Below, one piece after another: positions 46,541 to 54,293 of a stretch of 64,000 nucleotides of DNA. This DNA comes from an uncultured Arachnia sp. GTDB lineage: Bacteria > Actinomycetota > Actinomycetes > Propionibacteriales > Propionibacteriaceae. Under the pieces are notes generated by a model. It was not told the origin of the DNA, searched no databases, and saw nothing but the letters and a program-made list of their open reading frames with translations. Position 1 is the stretch's first letter. The number at the start of each line of letters is the position of its first letter. The position numbers and the translations under genes were made by a program. Location: positions 186,001 to 250,000 of the forward strand of contig CANMNB010000003.1 of assembly GCA_947499145.1 (NCBI GenBank), given 5' to 3'.

Positions 46541-47407
46541 TTACCGAATCGTTGCATCGAGTTGGTGACAGACCTCCAGGAGGGCGCGCCGCAGGGGCCG
46601 CGCTCGCTCCGCGAAGCGCTTCTGGTGCGCCACGTACTCGCGTCGTCCCTCGGCGGTCTCCACTGCGATTGGCTCCAGTCCCCAGCCTGACAGGTCGTAG
46701 GCGCTGGCCCGCATGTCGACGTGGCGGATCTCCCGAGCCAAGCGGAAGCAGTCGAGCAACAGCTCGGACGCGACGGCCGGGGCGAGCTTCCCCGCCCACT
46801 TGTAGAGGTCCATGTTGACGTGAAGACAACCGGGCTGGTCGAGCTCTGGTTGCGCCTGGCGGGTGGGCTGGAGGACGTTCAGGGACCGAGCCTGCGGGGT
46901 GAAGAACCGGAACGCGTCGAAGTGCGTGCACCGACATCCGACGTCCTCGACGATGGCGGCGAGCTGCTCAGGTGGGAACCGGAGCGGCAGGTAGGGGTGA
47001 CGCGTCTCGCCCGCCGGCAGCCGGTAGACCATGGCCCACTCGTGCATACCGAAGCATCCGAACCTCGGTGCTGCGTCCCGGGAGGCCTGGAGCAGTGCGG
47101 CGGCCGTGTGCACCGTGGATCCCCTCTTAGCGAGGAAGGCGGCTCCGTCGAACTCGACCGACCCTGCTGAGCGGCGGTGGTAGGGCCGCGAACCGAGTTC
47201 CGAAGCGCCCTCCAGCTCCACACCGATCCCCGGATGCCATGCCGCCAGCTGCGACGGGCGCAGGTTGTAGTACTGGAAGAGGAAGTCGTCGACGGGATGC
47301 TTCAGTCCACGGTCGCGGCGCCACACGACGTCGGCCAGCTCCTCCCCCGCACGTTCGCGATGGCGCGCTGCCCGCGCCCGCCACTGCTCGCGGCTGAGGG
47401 CGATCAT
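46541..47407 (-). CDS. putative DNA glycosylase-like protein (annotated as 3-methyladenine DNA glycosylase in relatives)
   Basis: 288 residues from the ATG at 47407 (MIALSREQWRARAARH), with GGGGGAG 3 nt upstream. Conserved blocks are HPVDDFLFQYYNLRPSQLAAWHPGIG near 38-62, GCFGMHEWAMVYRL near 118, and DCFRLAREIRHVDMRASAYDLSGWGLEPIAVETAEGRREYVAHQKRF near 215-262. In actinobacteria this family often carries the glycosylase name, but I see no helix-hairpin-helix-GPD motif, so the activity is doubtful. The start overlaps the stop of the YgjP-like gene by 4 nt. Confidence 0.72.
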   Translation of the reverse strand: MIALSREQWRARAARHRERAGEELADVVWRRDRGLKHPVDDFLFQYYNLRPSQLAAWHPGIGVELEGASELGSRPYHRRSAGSVEFDGAAFLAKRGSTVHTAAALLQASRDAAPRFGCFGMHEWAMVYRLPAGETRHPYLPLRFPPEQLAAIVEDVGCRCTHFDAFRFFTPQARSLNVLQPTRQAQPELDQPGCLHVNMDLYKWAGKLAPAVASELLLDCFRLAREIRHVDMRASAYDLSGWGLEPIAVETAEGRREYVAHQKRFAERARPLRRALLEVCHQLDATIR

Positions 47408-48102
47408 GCACTCCCCCGCAGCGCGCGGCGGCGAGCCCCCCAGTCCGGCAGCAGTGCATCCATCCAGCGCCGGAACTCCGGCCCGTGGCCCGGGACGTGC
47501 AGGTGGACCATCTCGTGCACCACGACGTACTCCAGCGCCGCGGGCGGGTGCTCCACGAGCGCGAGGTTGAAGGTCATGGCGCGGGTACGGTGGTTGCAGC
47601 TCCCCCACCTGCTCGTCATGCGTCGAAGCCGGACCCGCGACGCCGTGCGCCCCACGCGCGGACCCCACTGGTCCAGCAGATCGGCCACGGCAGGACCCAA
47701 TTCCCGCCGATAGAGGTTGTCCAGCGCTGCCGCTGTCCCCTCCGTGGTTGGCGTCGGGGACACCAGGTGGACCACCTCATCCCGGATCTCGCCCCTGGCC
47801 CGTCGACCAGACTGGACCCGGAGCGGGTACCACGTGCCCCACACGCGGACTCGCCCGCCGTCGACCAGCGACGGGGCGCCATCGGCCGAGCGGATGGCTT
47901 GGGTGTGACGTAACAGCCACTCTCGATGGCTGGCCAGGAAGCGTTGCACCGCCTGGGCCGAGGTCCCGTGGGGCACGGACACCCGGACTTGTCCGTGCGG
48001 GGGCACGATCCGCATGCGCAGGTGCTTCACGTCCTTGTAGGTGACCTCCGCCTCGATCCCGTCCGGCAACTGGACCCTGCGACTCACGGGGCGCGTGCTC
48101 AT
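47404..48102 (-). CDS. YgjP-like (DUF45/M48-like) metalloprotease
   Basis: 232 residues from the ATG at 48102. The N-terminal beta region is DGIEAEVTYKDVKHLRMRIVPPHGQVRVSVP. The zinc motif is VVHEMVHLHVPGHGPEFRRWMDALLPDW near 195-222, giving HExxH plus a downstream His and Glu. MTSRWGSCNHRTRAMTFNLALVEHPP before it is the family hallmark. Activity of the family is poorly known. The ATG overlaps the stop of the nucleotidyltransferase gene, placing three genes in one coupled operon. Confidence 0.88.
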   Translation of the reverse strand: MSTRPVSRRVQLPDGIEAEVTYKDVKHLRMRIVPPHGQVRVSVPHGTSAQAVQRFLASHREWLLRHTQAIRSADGAPSLVDGGRVRVWGTWYPLRVQSGRRARGEIRDEVVHLVSPTPTTEGTAAALDNLYRRELGPAVADLLDQWGPRVGRTASRVRLRRMTSRWGSCNHRTRAMTFNLALVEHPPAALEYVVVHEMVHLHVPGHGPEFRRWMDALLPDWGARRRALRGSA

Positions 48103-48893
48103 GGTGTCGTGAGCGGCGAGTGGTGTCGGTCCCAGCACTGCACGGTCATGCCTGCGTCAGCCCTGATGGCACCGAAGAGGTCCTCTCCCTCTCCGACGTA
48201 GGCCCCGTCCCACACCACCGACTCCTCCACCCGTCCCTCCACGACGGCACCCTTTCCCACGACACTGCGGCCGCTGTTGGCCAACAGGTTCGCGAGCAGG
48301 TAGTCGGACGGCGTCCCCGTGTCCAGGACCTCACCGTCGGCCTCGACGAATTCGAGCCCACCCGCGCGGTGGGCCGCGCTCCACACCTGCTCGTACAGGC
48401 CCGAGAAACCGTCCGGGAGCGACGCCACATGCCGATTGGGGAGCAGGGAGACACCGACGAACCGCCATGACCCGAAATCCGGGTCTACGTCGGCCCGGGT
48501 CACCAGCAGTCGCGGCCGCCGACGATCCCACCCGGCCACGAGCCGACCGAGGTCCCCCGTGAGCCAGGTGTCGGAGTTGTGGATGAGGACGTCTCGAGTC
48601 CCGATCCACTCCCGCAGCTGCGCAATGGCCCCACCGCTCCCGAGCGGCACGCGCTCGAGCGAGACGTGCACCGGGCGCCCCTTGAGATGGGACTCCACCT
48701 GCTCCGCCAGGTGCGAGGCATTCACCGCGACGGAGCTGCAGAACGGGTTCACCCGCTCAATGGCATGATCGAGCATCGGCTCGCCCGCCACCGGGCACAG
48801 CGCCTTGGGGCGGAGATCGGTCAACGGGCGCAGCCGCGTCCCGTACCCTGCGGCGAGGACGACGCCGGCCAGGTCTGTGATGGAGTTCGGCAC
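48099..48893 (-). CDS. sugar-nucleotide nucleotidyltransferase (GlmU/ManC-like)
   Basis: 264 residues from the GTG at 48893 (VPNSITDLAGVVLAAG), preferred over the GTG 6 nt upstream because a TAGGGT -10 box ends exactly 6 nt before it. The nucleotide-binding signature is AAGYGTRLRPLTDLRPKALCPVAG near residues 15-38. LIHNSDTWL and DTGTPSDYLLAN follow, as in sugar-1-phosphate nucleotidyltransferases. The C-terminus has a short hexapeptide-like part (VVGKGAVVEGRVEESVVWDGAYVG). Substrate unknown. First gene of the three-gene operon. Confidence 0.88.
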   Translation of the reverse strand: MPNSITDLAGVVLAAGYGTRLRPLTDLRPKALCPVAGEPMLDHAIERVNPFCSSVAVNASHLAEQVESHLKGRPVHVSLERVPLGSGGAIAQLREWIGTRDVLIHNSDTWLTGDLGRLVAGWDRRRPRLLVTRADVDPDFGSWRFVGVSLLPNRHVASLPDGFSGLYEQVWSAAHRAGGLEFVEADGEVLDTGTPSDYLLANLLANSGRSVVGKGAVVEGRVEESVVWDGAYVGEGEDLFGAIRADAGMTVQCWDRHHSPLTTP

Positions 48894-48899
48894 GGCCAC

Positions 48900-48905
48900 A
48901 CCCTA
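48900..48905 (-). promoter_or_regulatory. -10 box of leaderless promoter, nucleotidyltransferase
   Basis: TAGGGT on the minus strand ends 6 nt before the GTG at 48893. Confidence 0.5.
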
Positions 48906-48931
48906 CGGTCCCCGACCGACCGGACCGCAAG

Positions 48932-48937
48932 TACTGT
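48932..48937 (+). promoter_or_regulatory. -10 box of leaderless promoter, P-type ATPase
   Basis: TACTGT ends 7 nt before the GTG at 48945. Lack of a Shine-Dalgarno sequence favours this start over the overlapping GTG at 48936. Confidence 0.5.
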
Positions 48938-48944
48938 GGACAAC

Positions 48945-51752
48945 GTGGAGCGACTGAGTCTGGACGCCATGTCCGGAAAGGACTTGGATGCCCTGCTGAC
49001 GGAGTTGGACACGGACGCGGAGAACGGCCTCGACCCCGAGCAGGCACTGCGCAGGCTGTCCGCTGAGGGCGCGAACGAACTCCGTGCCTCTCCCCCGGTC
49101 CCGGTCTGGCGACGGGTACTGGCTCAGTTCCAGGATCCGCTCATCTACCTTCTCCTGTTGGCCGTGGTGATCTCCCTCGTCGCCTGGTGGATCGAGGGCG
49201 CCGTCGGCGTCCCTGTCGACGCGGTTGTCATCACCCTGGTCGTCATCGCCAATGCGGTGCTCGGCTTCGTCCAGGAGTCGCGCGCCGAACGTGCCGTCGC
49301 GGCCCTGCAAGCGATGAGCCACCCGCACGCCAGGGTGGTGCGCGGAGGACGGACCACGGAGATCACGGCCCGCGATGTTGTCACCGGTGACATCCTCCTG
49401 CTGTCCGAGGGTGACAGCGTGGCCGCCGACGGGCGCCTGCTGGCGTCCAGCGCCCTTCGCGTCGCCGAGGCCGCCCTGACCGGCGAGTCCGCGGCGGTGG
49501 GCAAGCAGCCCGGGGCACTCGCCGGCGACGTGCCCCTCGGGGACCGCACGAACATGGTGTTCTCTGGCACCGCCGTCACCCAGGGAACCGGGCGGGCGGT
49601 CGTGACGGCCACGGGCATGGACACCCAGATGGGAGAGGTGGCACGCCTGCTCGACGAGACGACGCGGGACGTCACACCCCTGGAACGCGAGATCGCGTTC
49701 GTCGGGAAGATGCTCGGTGTGGCCGTCATCGCCATCGCGGTTGTGGTGATGGTCACCGTGTGGTTCGTGAGCGGTGTGGACGCGCTCGACGACGCCGTCG
49801 GCGTGCTGCTGCTCGGGGTGTCACTGGCCGTGGCCGCCGTCCCCGAGGGCCTGCCCGCCATCCTTTCCGTGGTTCTGTCCATCGGGGTCCAGAAGATGGC
49901 GCGCCGCGACGCGATCGTCAAGGACCTCGCCTCGGTGGAGACGCTCGGCTCCGCCTCCGTGATCTGCTCCGACAAGACCGGCACCCTCACCAACAACGAG
50001 ATGACCGTCCAGGAGATCCGCACCCTCTCAGGCACCGCCTCGGTCAGTGGTGTCGGGTACGCCCCGGACGGGGTGGTGGAAACGGGATCCGACGAGCAAC
50101 GTCTCGAGGACGAACTCGTCCTGATGGGCGGCGCGCTCTCCTCCAACGCTGAACTGCGCGAGGACGACGGCGAGTGGCGGGTCCTGGGTGACCCCACCGA
50201 AGGCGCCTTCCTCGTCGCGGAACGGAAGCTCGGCATGCACGAACACTGCGACCAGCGATTCAGCCGGATCACCGAGGTGCCGTTCACCTCCGAGCGCAAA
50301 CGGATGTCCACCCTGCAGCGCGACCATGAACGCGACCAGGTGGTCCTGGTGACCAAGGGCGCCCCTGACGTCGTCCTGGACCGCTGTACATCCGTCCGCC
50401 GGGGCCACGACGCCGTCGAACTGACCCGAGCGCTCCGGGATCAGCTCCTGACCGACGTCGAGGAGATGGGCGGCCGGGCTCTGCGCACCATGGGCGTGGC
50501 GTTCCGGGAGGTCGCCGACTCAGAAGCGCCGGGGGCATCCGACGACCTGGTGGACGCCGAACTTGCCGAGCCCCTGGAGGAAGGACTGACCTATCTCGGC
50601 ACCGTGGGGATGATCGACCCGGCACGCGAGGAGGCCGCGGATGCCGTCGCGCGGGCCCAGCGCGCTGGGATTCGGGTCATCATGATCACCGGCGACCACC
50701 CCGGCACCGCGCTGCGGATCGCCCAGGACCTGGGCATCACCGACGCGGACGGCCGGGCCGTCACCGGCACCGAGCTCGACCGGTCCGACGACGAGGGGTT
50801 CGCAACCCTGGTTCGGGAGGCCAACGTCTTCGCCCGCGTCGCCCCGGAGCACAAGCTGCGGATCGTCGACGCGCTGCAGGCCGACGGACACGTTGTGGCC
50901 ATGACCGGGGACGGCGTCAACGACGCCCCGGCGCTCAAGTCGGCCGACATCGGTGTCGCCATGGGCATCACCGGAACCGAGGTGACCAAGGAAGCCGGAT
51001 CGATGATCCTGCGGGACGACAACTTCGCCACGATCGTGGCCGCCGTCGAGCAGGGCCGGGTGATCTTCGACGACATCAAGAAGTTCCTGCGTTATCTGCT
51101 GTCATCGAACATGGGCGAGGTCCTCACGGTCTTCTTCGGGGTGGTGCTCGCCGGCGTGATCGGGCTGACTGCCGCGTCGGAGGCCGCGATCGTCGTGCCG
51201 CTCCTCGCGACGCAGATCCTCTGGATCAACCTCGTGACGGACTCCGCGCCAGCCCTCGCCCTGGGCGTCGATCCCCCGACCGATGACGTCATGGCGAGGC
51301 GCCCCCGCGCCTTGGGCGAGCGCGTCATCGACCTGCCCATGTGGGGGATCATCGTCTTCGTCGGTGCCGTCATGGCGGCGTCGACGCTCCTGACCCTGGA
51401 CATCTTCCTGACCGGCGGCCTCATCGCCGGGGACGACGACCTCGTCACCGCCCGCACCGCCGCCTTCACCACCCTGGTTTTCGCCCAGTTGTTCAACGTG
51501 TTCTCCGCCAGGTCCGCGGTCACGACGGCCTTCCATGGTCTGGGGTCGAACCGGTGGCTCCTCGCGGCGGTCGCCTTCGGGGCGATCGCGCAGGTCGCCG
51601 TTGTGGAGGTACCCCTGCTCCAGACGGCCTTCGGGACGACATCGCTGGATGCTCAGCACTGGTTGGTCACGGTGGGCATGGCCAGCACGGTGCTCTGGGC
51701 CGAGGAGATCCGTAAACTGGCCGCCAGGGCAAGACGAAGGAGCACGTCATGA
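48945..51752 (+). CDS. P-type cation-transporting ATPase (P2-type, Ca2+-like)
   Basis: 935 residues from the GTG at 48945. Cation_ATPase_N domain at about 1-75, actuator domain with LTGESAAVGKQ near 185, phosphorylation site CSDKTGTLTNNEMTV near 345, nucleotide domain with KGAPDVVLDRC near 470, and hinge MTGDGVNDAPALKSADIGVAMGITGTEVTKEAGSMIL near 660-695. PEGLPA in helix 4 is typical of P2 Ca2+/Na+/Mg2+ pumps. Ten helices. The exact ion is not proven. Its stop overlaps the ogt ATG by 4 nt. Confidence 0.93.
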   Translation: MERLSLDAMSGKDLDALLTELDTDAENGLDPEQALRRLSAEGANELRASPPVPVWRRVLAQFQDPLIYLLLLAVVISLVAWWIEGAVGVPVDAVVITLVVIANAVLGFVQESRAERAVAALQAMSHPHARVVRGGRTTEITARDVVTGDILLLSEGDSVAADGRLLASSALRVAEAALTGESAAVGKQPGALAGDVPLGDRTNMVFSGTAVTQGTGRAVVTATGMDTQMGEVARLLDETTRDVTPLEREIAFVGKMLGVAVIAIAVVVMVTVWFVSGVDALDDAVGVLLLGVSLAVAAVPEGLPAILSVVLSIGVQKMARRDAIVKDLASVETLGSASVICSDKTGTLTNNEMTVQEIRTLSGTASVSGVGYAPDGVVETGSDEQRLEDELVLMGGALSSNAELREDDGEWRVLGDPTEGAFLVAERKLGMHEHCDQRFSRITEVPFTSERKRMSTLQRDHERDQVVLVTKGAPDVVLDRCTSVRRGHDAVELTRALRDQLLTDVEEMGGRALRTMGVAFREVADSEAPGASDDLVDAELAEPLEEGLTYLGTVGMIDPAREEAADAVARAQRAGIRVIMITGDHPGTALRIAQDLGITDADGRAVTGTELDRSDDEGFATLVREANVFARVAPEHKLRIVDALQADGHVVAMTGDGVNDAPALKSADIGVAMGITGTEVTKEAGSMILRDDNFATIVAAVEQGRVIFDDIKKFLRYLLSSNMGEVLTVFFGVVLAGVIGLTAASEAAIVVPLLATQILWINLVTDSAPALALGVDPPTDDVMARRPRALGERVIDLPMWGIIVFVGAVMAASTLLTLDIFLTGGLIAGDDDLVTARTAAFTTLVFAQLFNVFSARSAVTTAFHGLGSNRWLLAAVAFGAIAQVAVVEVPLLQTAFGTTSLDAQHWLVTVGMASTVLWAEEIRKLAARARRRSTS

Positions 51753-52258
51753 CCGAATCCGTGGCCGTCACCACCATTGACTCCCCCGTCGGGCCGCTGC
51801 TGCTGGCAGCCACCTCCCGAGGCCTTCTCCAGGTCCATTTCCAATGGGAGGATGTGGACGACTCCCGCCGCTGGATCGAGGACCACATCGGCCCGCTCGA
51901 CGGCGAGCCCGGGTGGCTCGGGGCACCGGTGGCGCAGCTGCGCGAGTACTTCGCGGGGGACCGACGACGGTTCGACCTCGCCCTGGACCGGCGCCTCTCC
52001 TCCGGGTTCCGGAAGGAGGCACAGGACGCCATGGCAATGATTCCCTATGGCCAGGTGATGAGCTACGCGGAAGTCGCCGCCACGGCCGGCCGCCCACGCG
52101 CCGTACGCGCCGTCGGCTCCGCGTGCGCGACGAATCCGCTGCCGCTCGTCATCCCTTGCCACCGCGTGGTGCGCAGCGACGGGTCGATGGGGGGCTTTGC
52201 GGGGGGCGTGAAGACCAAAGAGGCGCTCCTGGCCCTGGAACGCTCCCACCTGGGCTGA
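51749..52258 (+). CDS. ogt: methylated-DNA--protein-cysteine methyltransferase
   Basis: 169 residues. Suicide repair of O6-alkylguanine. The active site VIPCHRVVRSDGSMGGFAGGVKTKEALLALE near residues 130-160 includes PCHR with the acceptor Cys. PYGQVMSYAEVAATAGRPRAVRAVGSACATNPLP is the DNA-binding wing. The ATG overlaps the stop of the ATPase gene (ATGA), so the two are coupled despite unrelated roles. It converges on the aldehyde dehydrogenase with 6 bp between stops. Confidence 0.96.
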   Translation: MTESVAVTTIDSPVGPLLLAATSRGLLQVHFQWEDVDDSRRWIEDHIGPLDGEPGWLGAPVAQLREYFAGDRRRFDLALDRRLSSGFRKEAQDAMAMIPYGQVMSYAEVAATAGRPRAVRAVGSACATNPLPLVIPCHRVVRSDGSMGGFAGGVKTKEALLALERSHLG

Positions 52259-52264
52259 AGTAGC

Positions 52265-53719
52265 TCAGAGCGAGAGGCCCACGTACTTGGTCTCCAGGTA
52301 CTCCTCGATGCCCTCGTGGCTGCCCTCCCGACCGAGACCGGACTGCTTCACACCACCGAAGGGTGCCGCCGGATTGGAGATGATCCCCGTGTTCAAGGCC
52401 ACCATCCCCACCTCCAGCGATTCGGCCACCCGAACAGCCTGCGTGACGTCGCGGGTCATGACGTAGGCAATGAGACCGAACTCCGTGTCGTTGGCCCGCC
52501 GGACGGCCTCCTCGTCCGATTCCACGGCCACGATGGGTGCGAGGGGGCCGAAGATCTCCTCGTGCAGCAGCCTGGCGTTGTGCGGGACGTCACCCAGGAC
52601 CGTCGGCTGCATGTAGTGCCCGGGCCGCACCTCGGCCCGGCCCCCGGCGAGCACGCGCGCTCCCTTGGAGACCGCGTCGTCGACGAGCTCGACCACCTTG
52701 TCCAGGGCCGCCCGGTCGACGAGCGGGCCCAGGGTCGTGTCATCGGCAAGCCCCGGACCCAGCCGGAGTTCCTCCACGTTGCGGGTGAACCGCTCCTGGA
52801 ACTCGTCCACGAGACCGCGGTGGACGTAGAGCCGATTGGCAGCCGTGCAGGCCTCACCATTGTTCCGGAACTTCGCTGCCATCGCCGCCGGCACGGCGAC
52901 ATCGAGGTCGGCGTCCTGGAGGACGAGGAACGGCGCGTTCCCACCGAGCTCCATCGAGGTGCGCAGGATGCTCCCGGCGGCCTGTTCGAGGAGCAGTCGT
53001 CCCACCTCGGTGGATCCGGTGAAGGTCAGTTTCCGCAGCCGCGGATCCCCCAGGACCACCTCGGACACCTCTGCGGAGCGCACCGTGGTGAGGCAGTTGA
53101 CGACGCCCGCTGGGACCCCGGCGTCCTGCAGCACTTGCATCAAGAACAGCGTGGTGAGAGGCGAGAGGGAGGCCGGCTTGATGATGACCGTGCACCCGGC
53201 CGCGAGTGCGGGGGCGATCTTGCGGGTCCCCATCGCGAGAGGGAAGTTCCAGGGAGTGATGGCGTAGACCGGCCCCACCGGCTGACGCATCACGAGGAGC
53301 CGCGTTCCCCCTGACGGCGCGACGGTCCACCGCCCGTCGATACGGACCGCCTCCTCCGAGAACCACCGCAGGAACTCGGCGCCGTACAGCGCCTCTCCGC
53401 GGGACTCGGCCAGGGGCTTGCCCATCTCCAGCGTCATGATTGTCGCGAACGTGTCCTGCCTCTTGACCACCAGTTCGTAGGCGCGCCGTAGGATCTCGGC
53501 GCGTTCTCGGGGTTCCGTGGCGGCCCAAGGGCCAGCGGCCTCGCAAGCGGCGTCCATGGCAGCTTGCGCCTCGACGACCCCGGCGTCGCTGACCGCGCAC
53601 AGGACCGAATCGTCTGACGGGTCGTGGACATCGAATTGCCGCTCGGTACCCACCCATCGCCCGCCGATGAAGAGGCCCTCAGGGAGCCTGCCCAGCACCT
53701 CCGCGACATCGATCACCAT
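52265..53719 (-). CDS. gabD: NAD(P)-dependent succinate-semialdehyde-type dehydrogenase
   Basis: 484 residues from the ATG at 53719, which follows GGAGGTGACG. Cofactor region AITPWNFPLAMGTRKIAPALAAGCTVIIKPAS near 150-180, catalytic Glu in SMELGGNAPFLVL near 258, catalytic Cys in NNGEACTAANRLYV near 288-300, and the terminal GGVKQSGLGREGSHEGIEEYLETKYVGLSL, which is typical of GabD-class enzymes. Substrate preference is inferred from resemblance; no gabT is adjacent. Confidence 0.9.
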   Translation of the reverse strand: MVIDVAEVLGRLPEGLFIGGRWVGTERQFDVHDPSDDSVLCAVSDAGVVEAQAAMDAACEAAGPWAATEPRERAEILRRAYELVVKRQDTFATIMTLEMGKPLAESRGEALYGAEFLRWFSEEAVRIDGRWTVAPSGGTRLLVMRQPVGPVYAITPWNFPLAMGTRKIAPALAAGCTVIIKPASLSPLTTLFLMQVLQDAGVPAGVVNCLTTVRSAEVSEVVLGDPRLRKLTFTGSTEVGRLLLEQAAGSILRTSMELGGNAPFLVLQDADLDVAVPAAMAAKFRNNGEACTAANRLYVHRGLVDEFQERFTRNVEELRLGPGLADDTTLGPLVDRAALDKVVELVDDAVSKGARVLAGGRAEVRPGHYMQPTVLGDVPHNARLLHEEIFGPLAPIVAVESDEEAVRRANDTEFGLIAYVMTRDVTQAVRVAESLEVGMVALNTGIISNPAAPFGGVKQSGLGREGSHEGIEEYLETKYVGLSL

Positions 53720-53794
53720 CGTCACCTCCGCCCCTCAGCCTACGAGCGCGGGGACCATTCCCCCTGCGGACCGGAGAGCCTACGATCTGGAGGC

Positions 53795-54156
53795 ATGGAA
53801 CGCGACGAGCACGGTCCCCTCGACGAGGCCATCGAGCTGCTCGGCGACCGCCGCGCCGCCGCGGCCCACGAGATGGCCGCCCTCGGAGGCAGCAGCTCCG
53901 CGTGCACGATGGGGCGCGCCGGGCGCTCCTTCCCCGCCTACAAGTACCACGAGGGGCAGGCGGCCGGGTTCGGTGCAGCCCTGCGGGTCCTGCGTCGCGC
54001 GGGTGACGACGCCGGAATGCGCCTCGATGCCCTGGCGGCGTCCAGCCGGCCGAGCTGGAAGGCAAGGGCGGTTCCGGCAGGGATTGGGAGGCCTACTCCC
54101 AGGGCGTGCTCGACGCCGTGCTCGCCGCTCGCGAAGCCCTCATCGGGGACGCCTGA
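53795..54156 (+). pseudogene. small gene of unknown function with a probable frameshift
   Basis: GGAGG precedes the ATG at 53795. The first about 85 residues (MERDEHGPLDEAIELLGDR through MRLDALAA) look coding: balanced composition, helical, with TMGRAGRSFPAYKYHEGQ. After about 54050 the frame turns into Pro/Ser/Arg-rich noise. Another frame starting with AELEGKGGSGRDWEAYSQG continues plausibly through VLDAVLAAREALIGDA to a stop at 54154-54156. A one-base loss between about 54030 and 54055 would explain it. I recognise no family. Sequencing error, true pseudogene and frameshifting cannot be separated here. Confidence 0.6.
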
Positions 54157-54293
54157 GACGGGCGGTGTGCCCACCCCGCGTACCCGCGATGAACAGCGGG
54201 TGACAGAGGGGTGAATGGCGTCTGGAACCCTTGACGAACGCGGGCCGGGCGGCGAGAGTGATCCCGTTGATATCCATTCTCCCCCAGGAGCAC

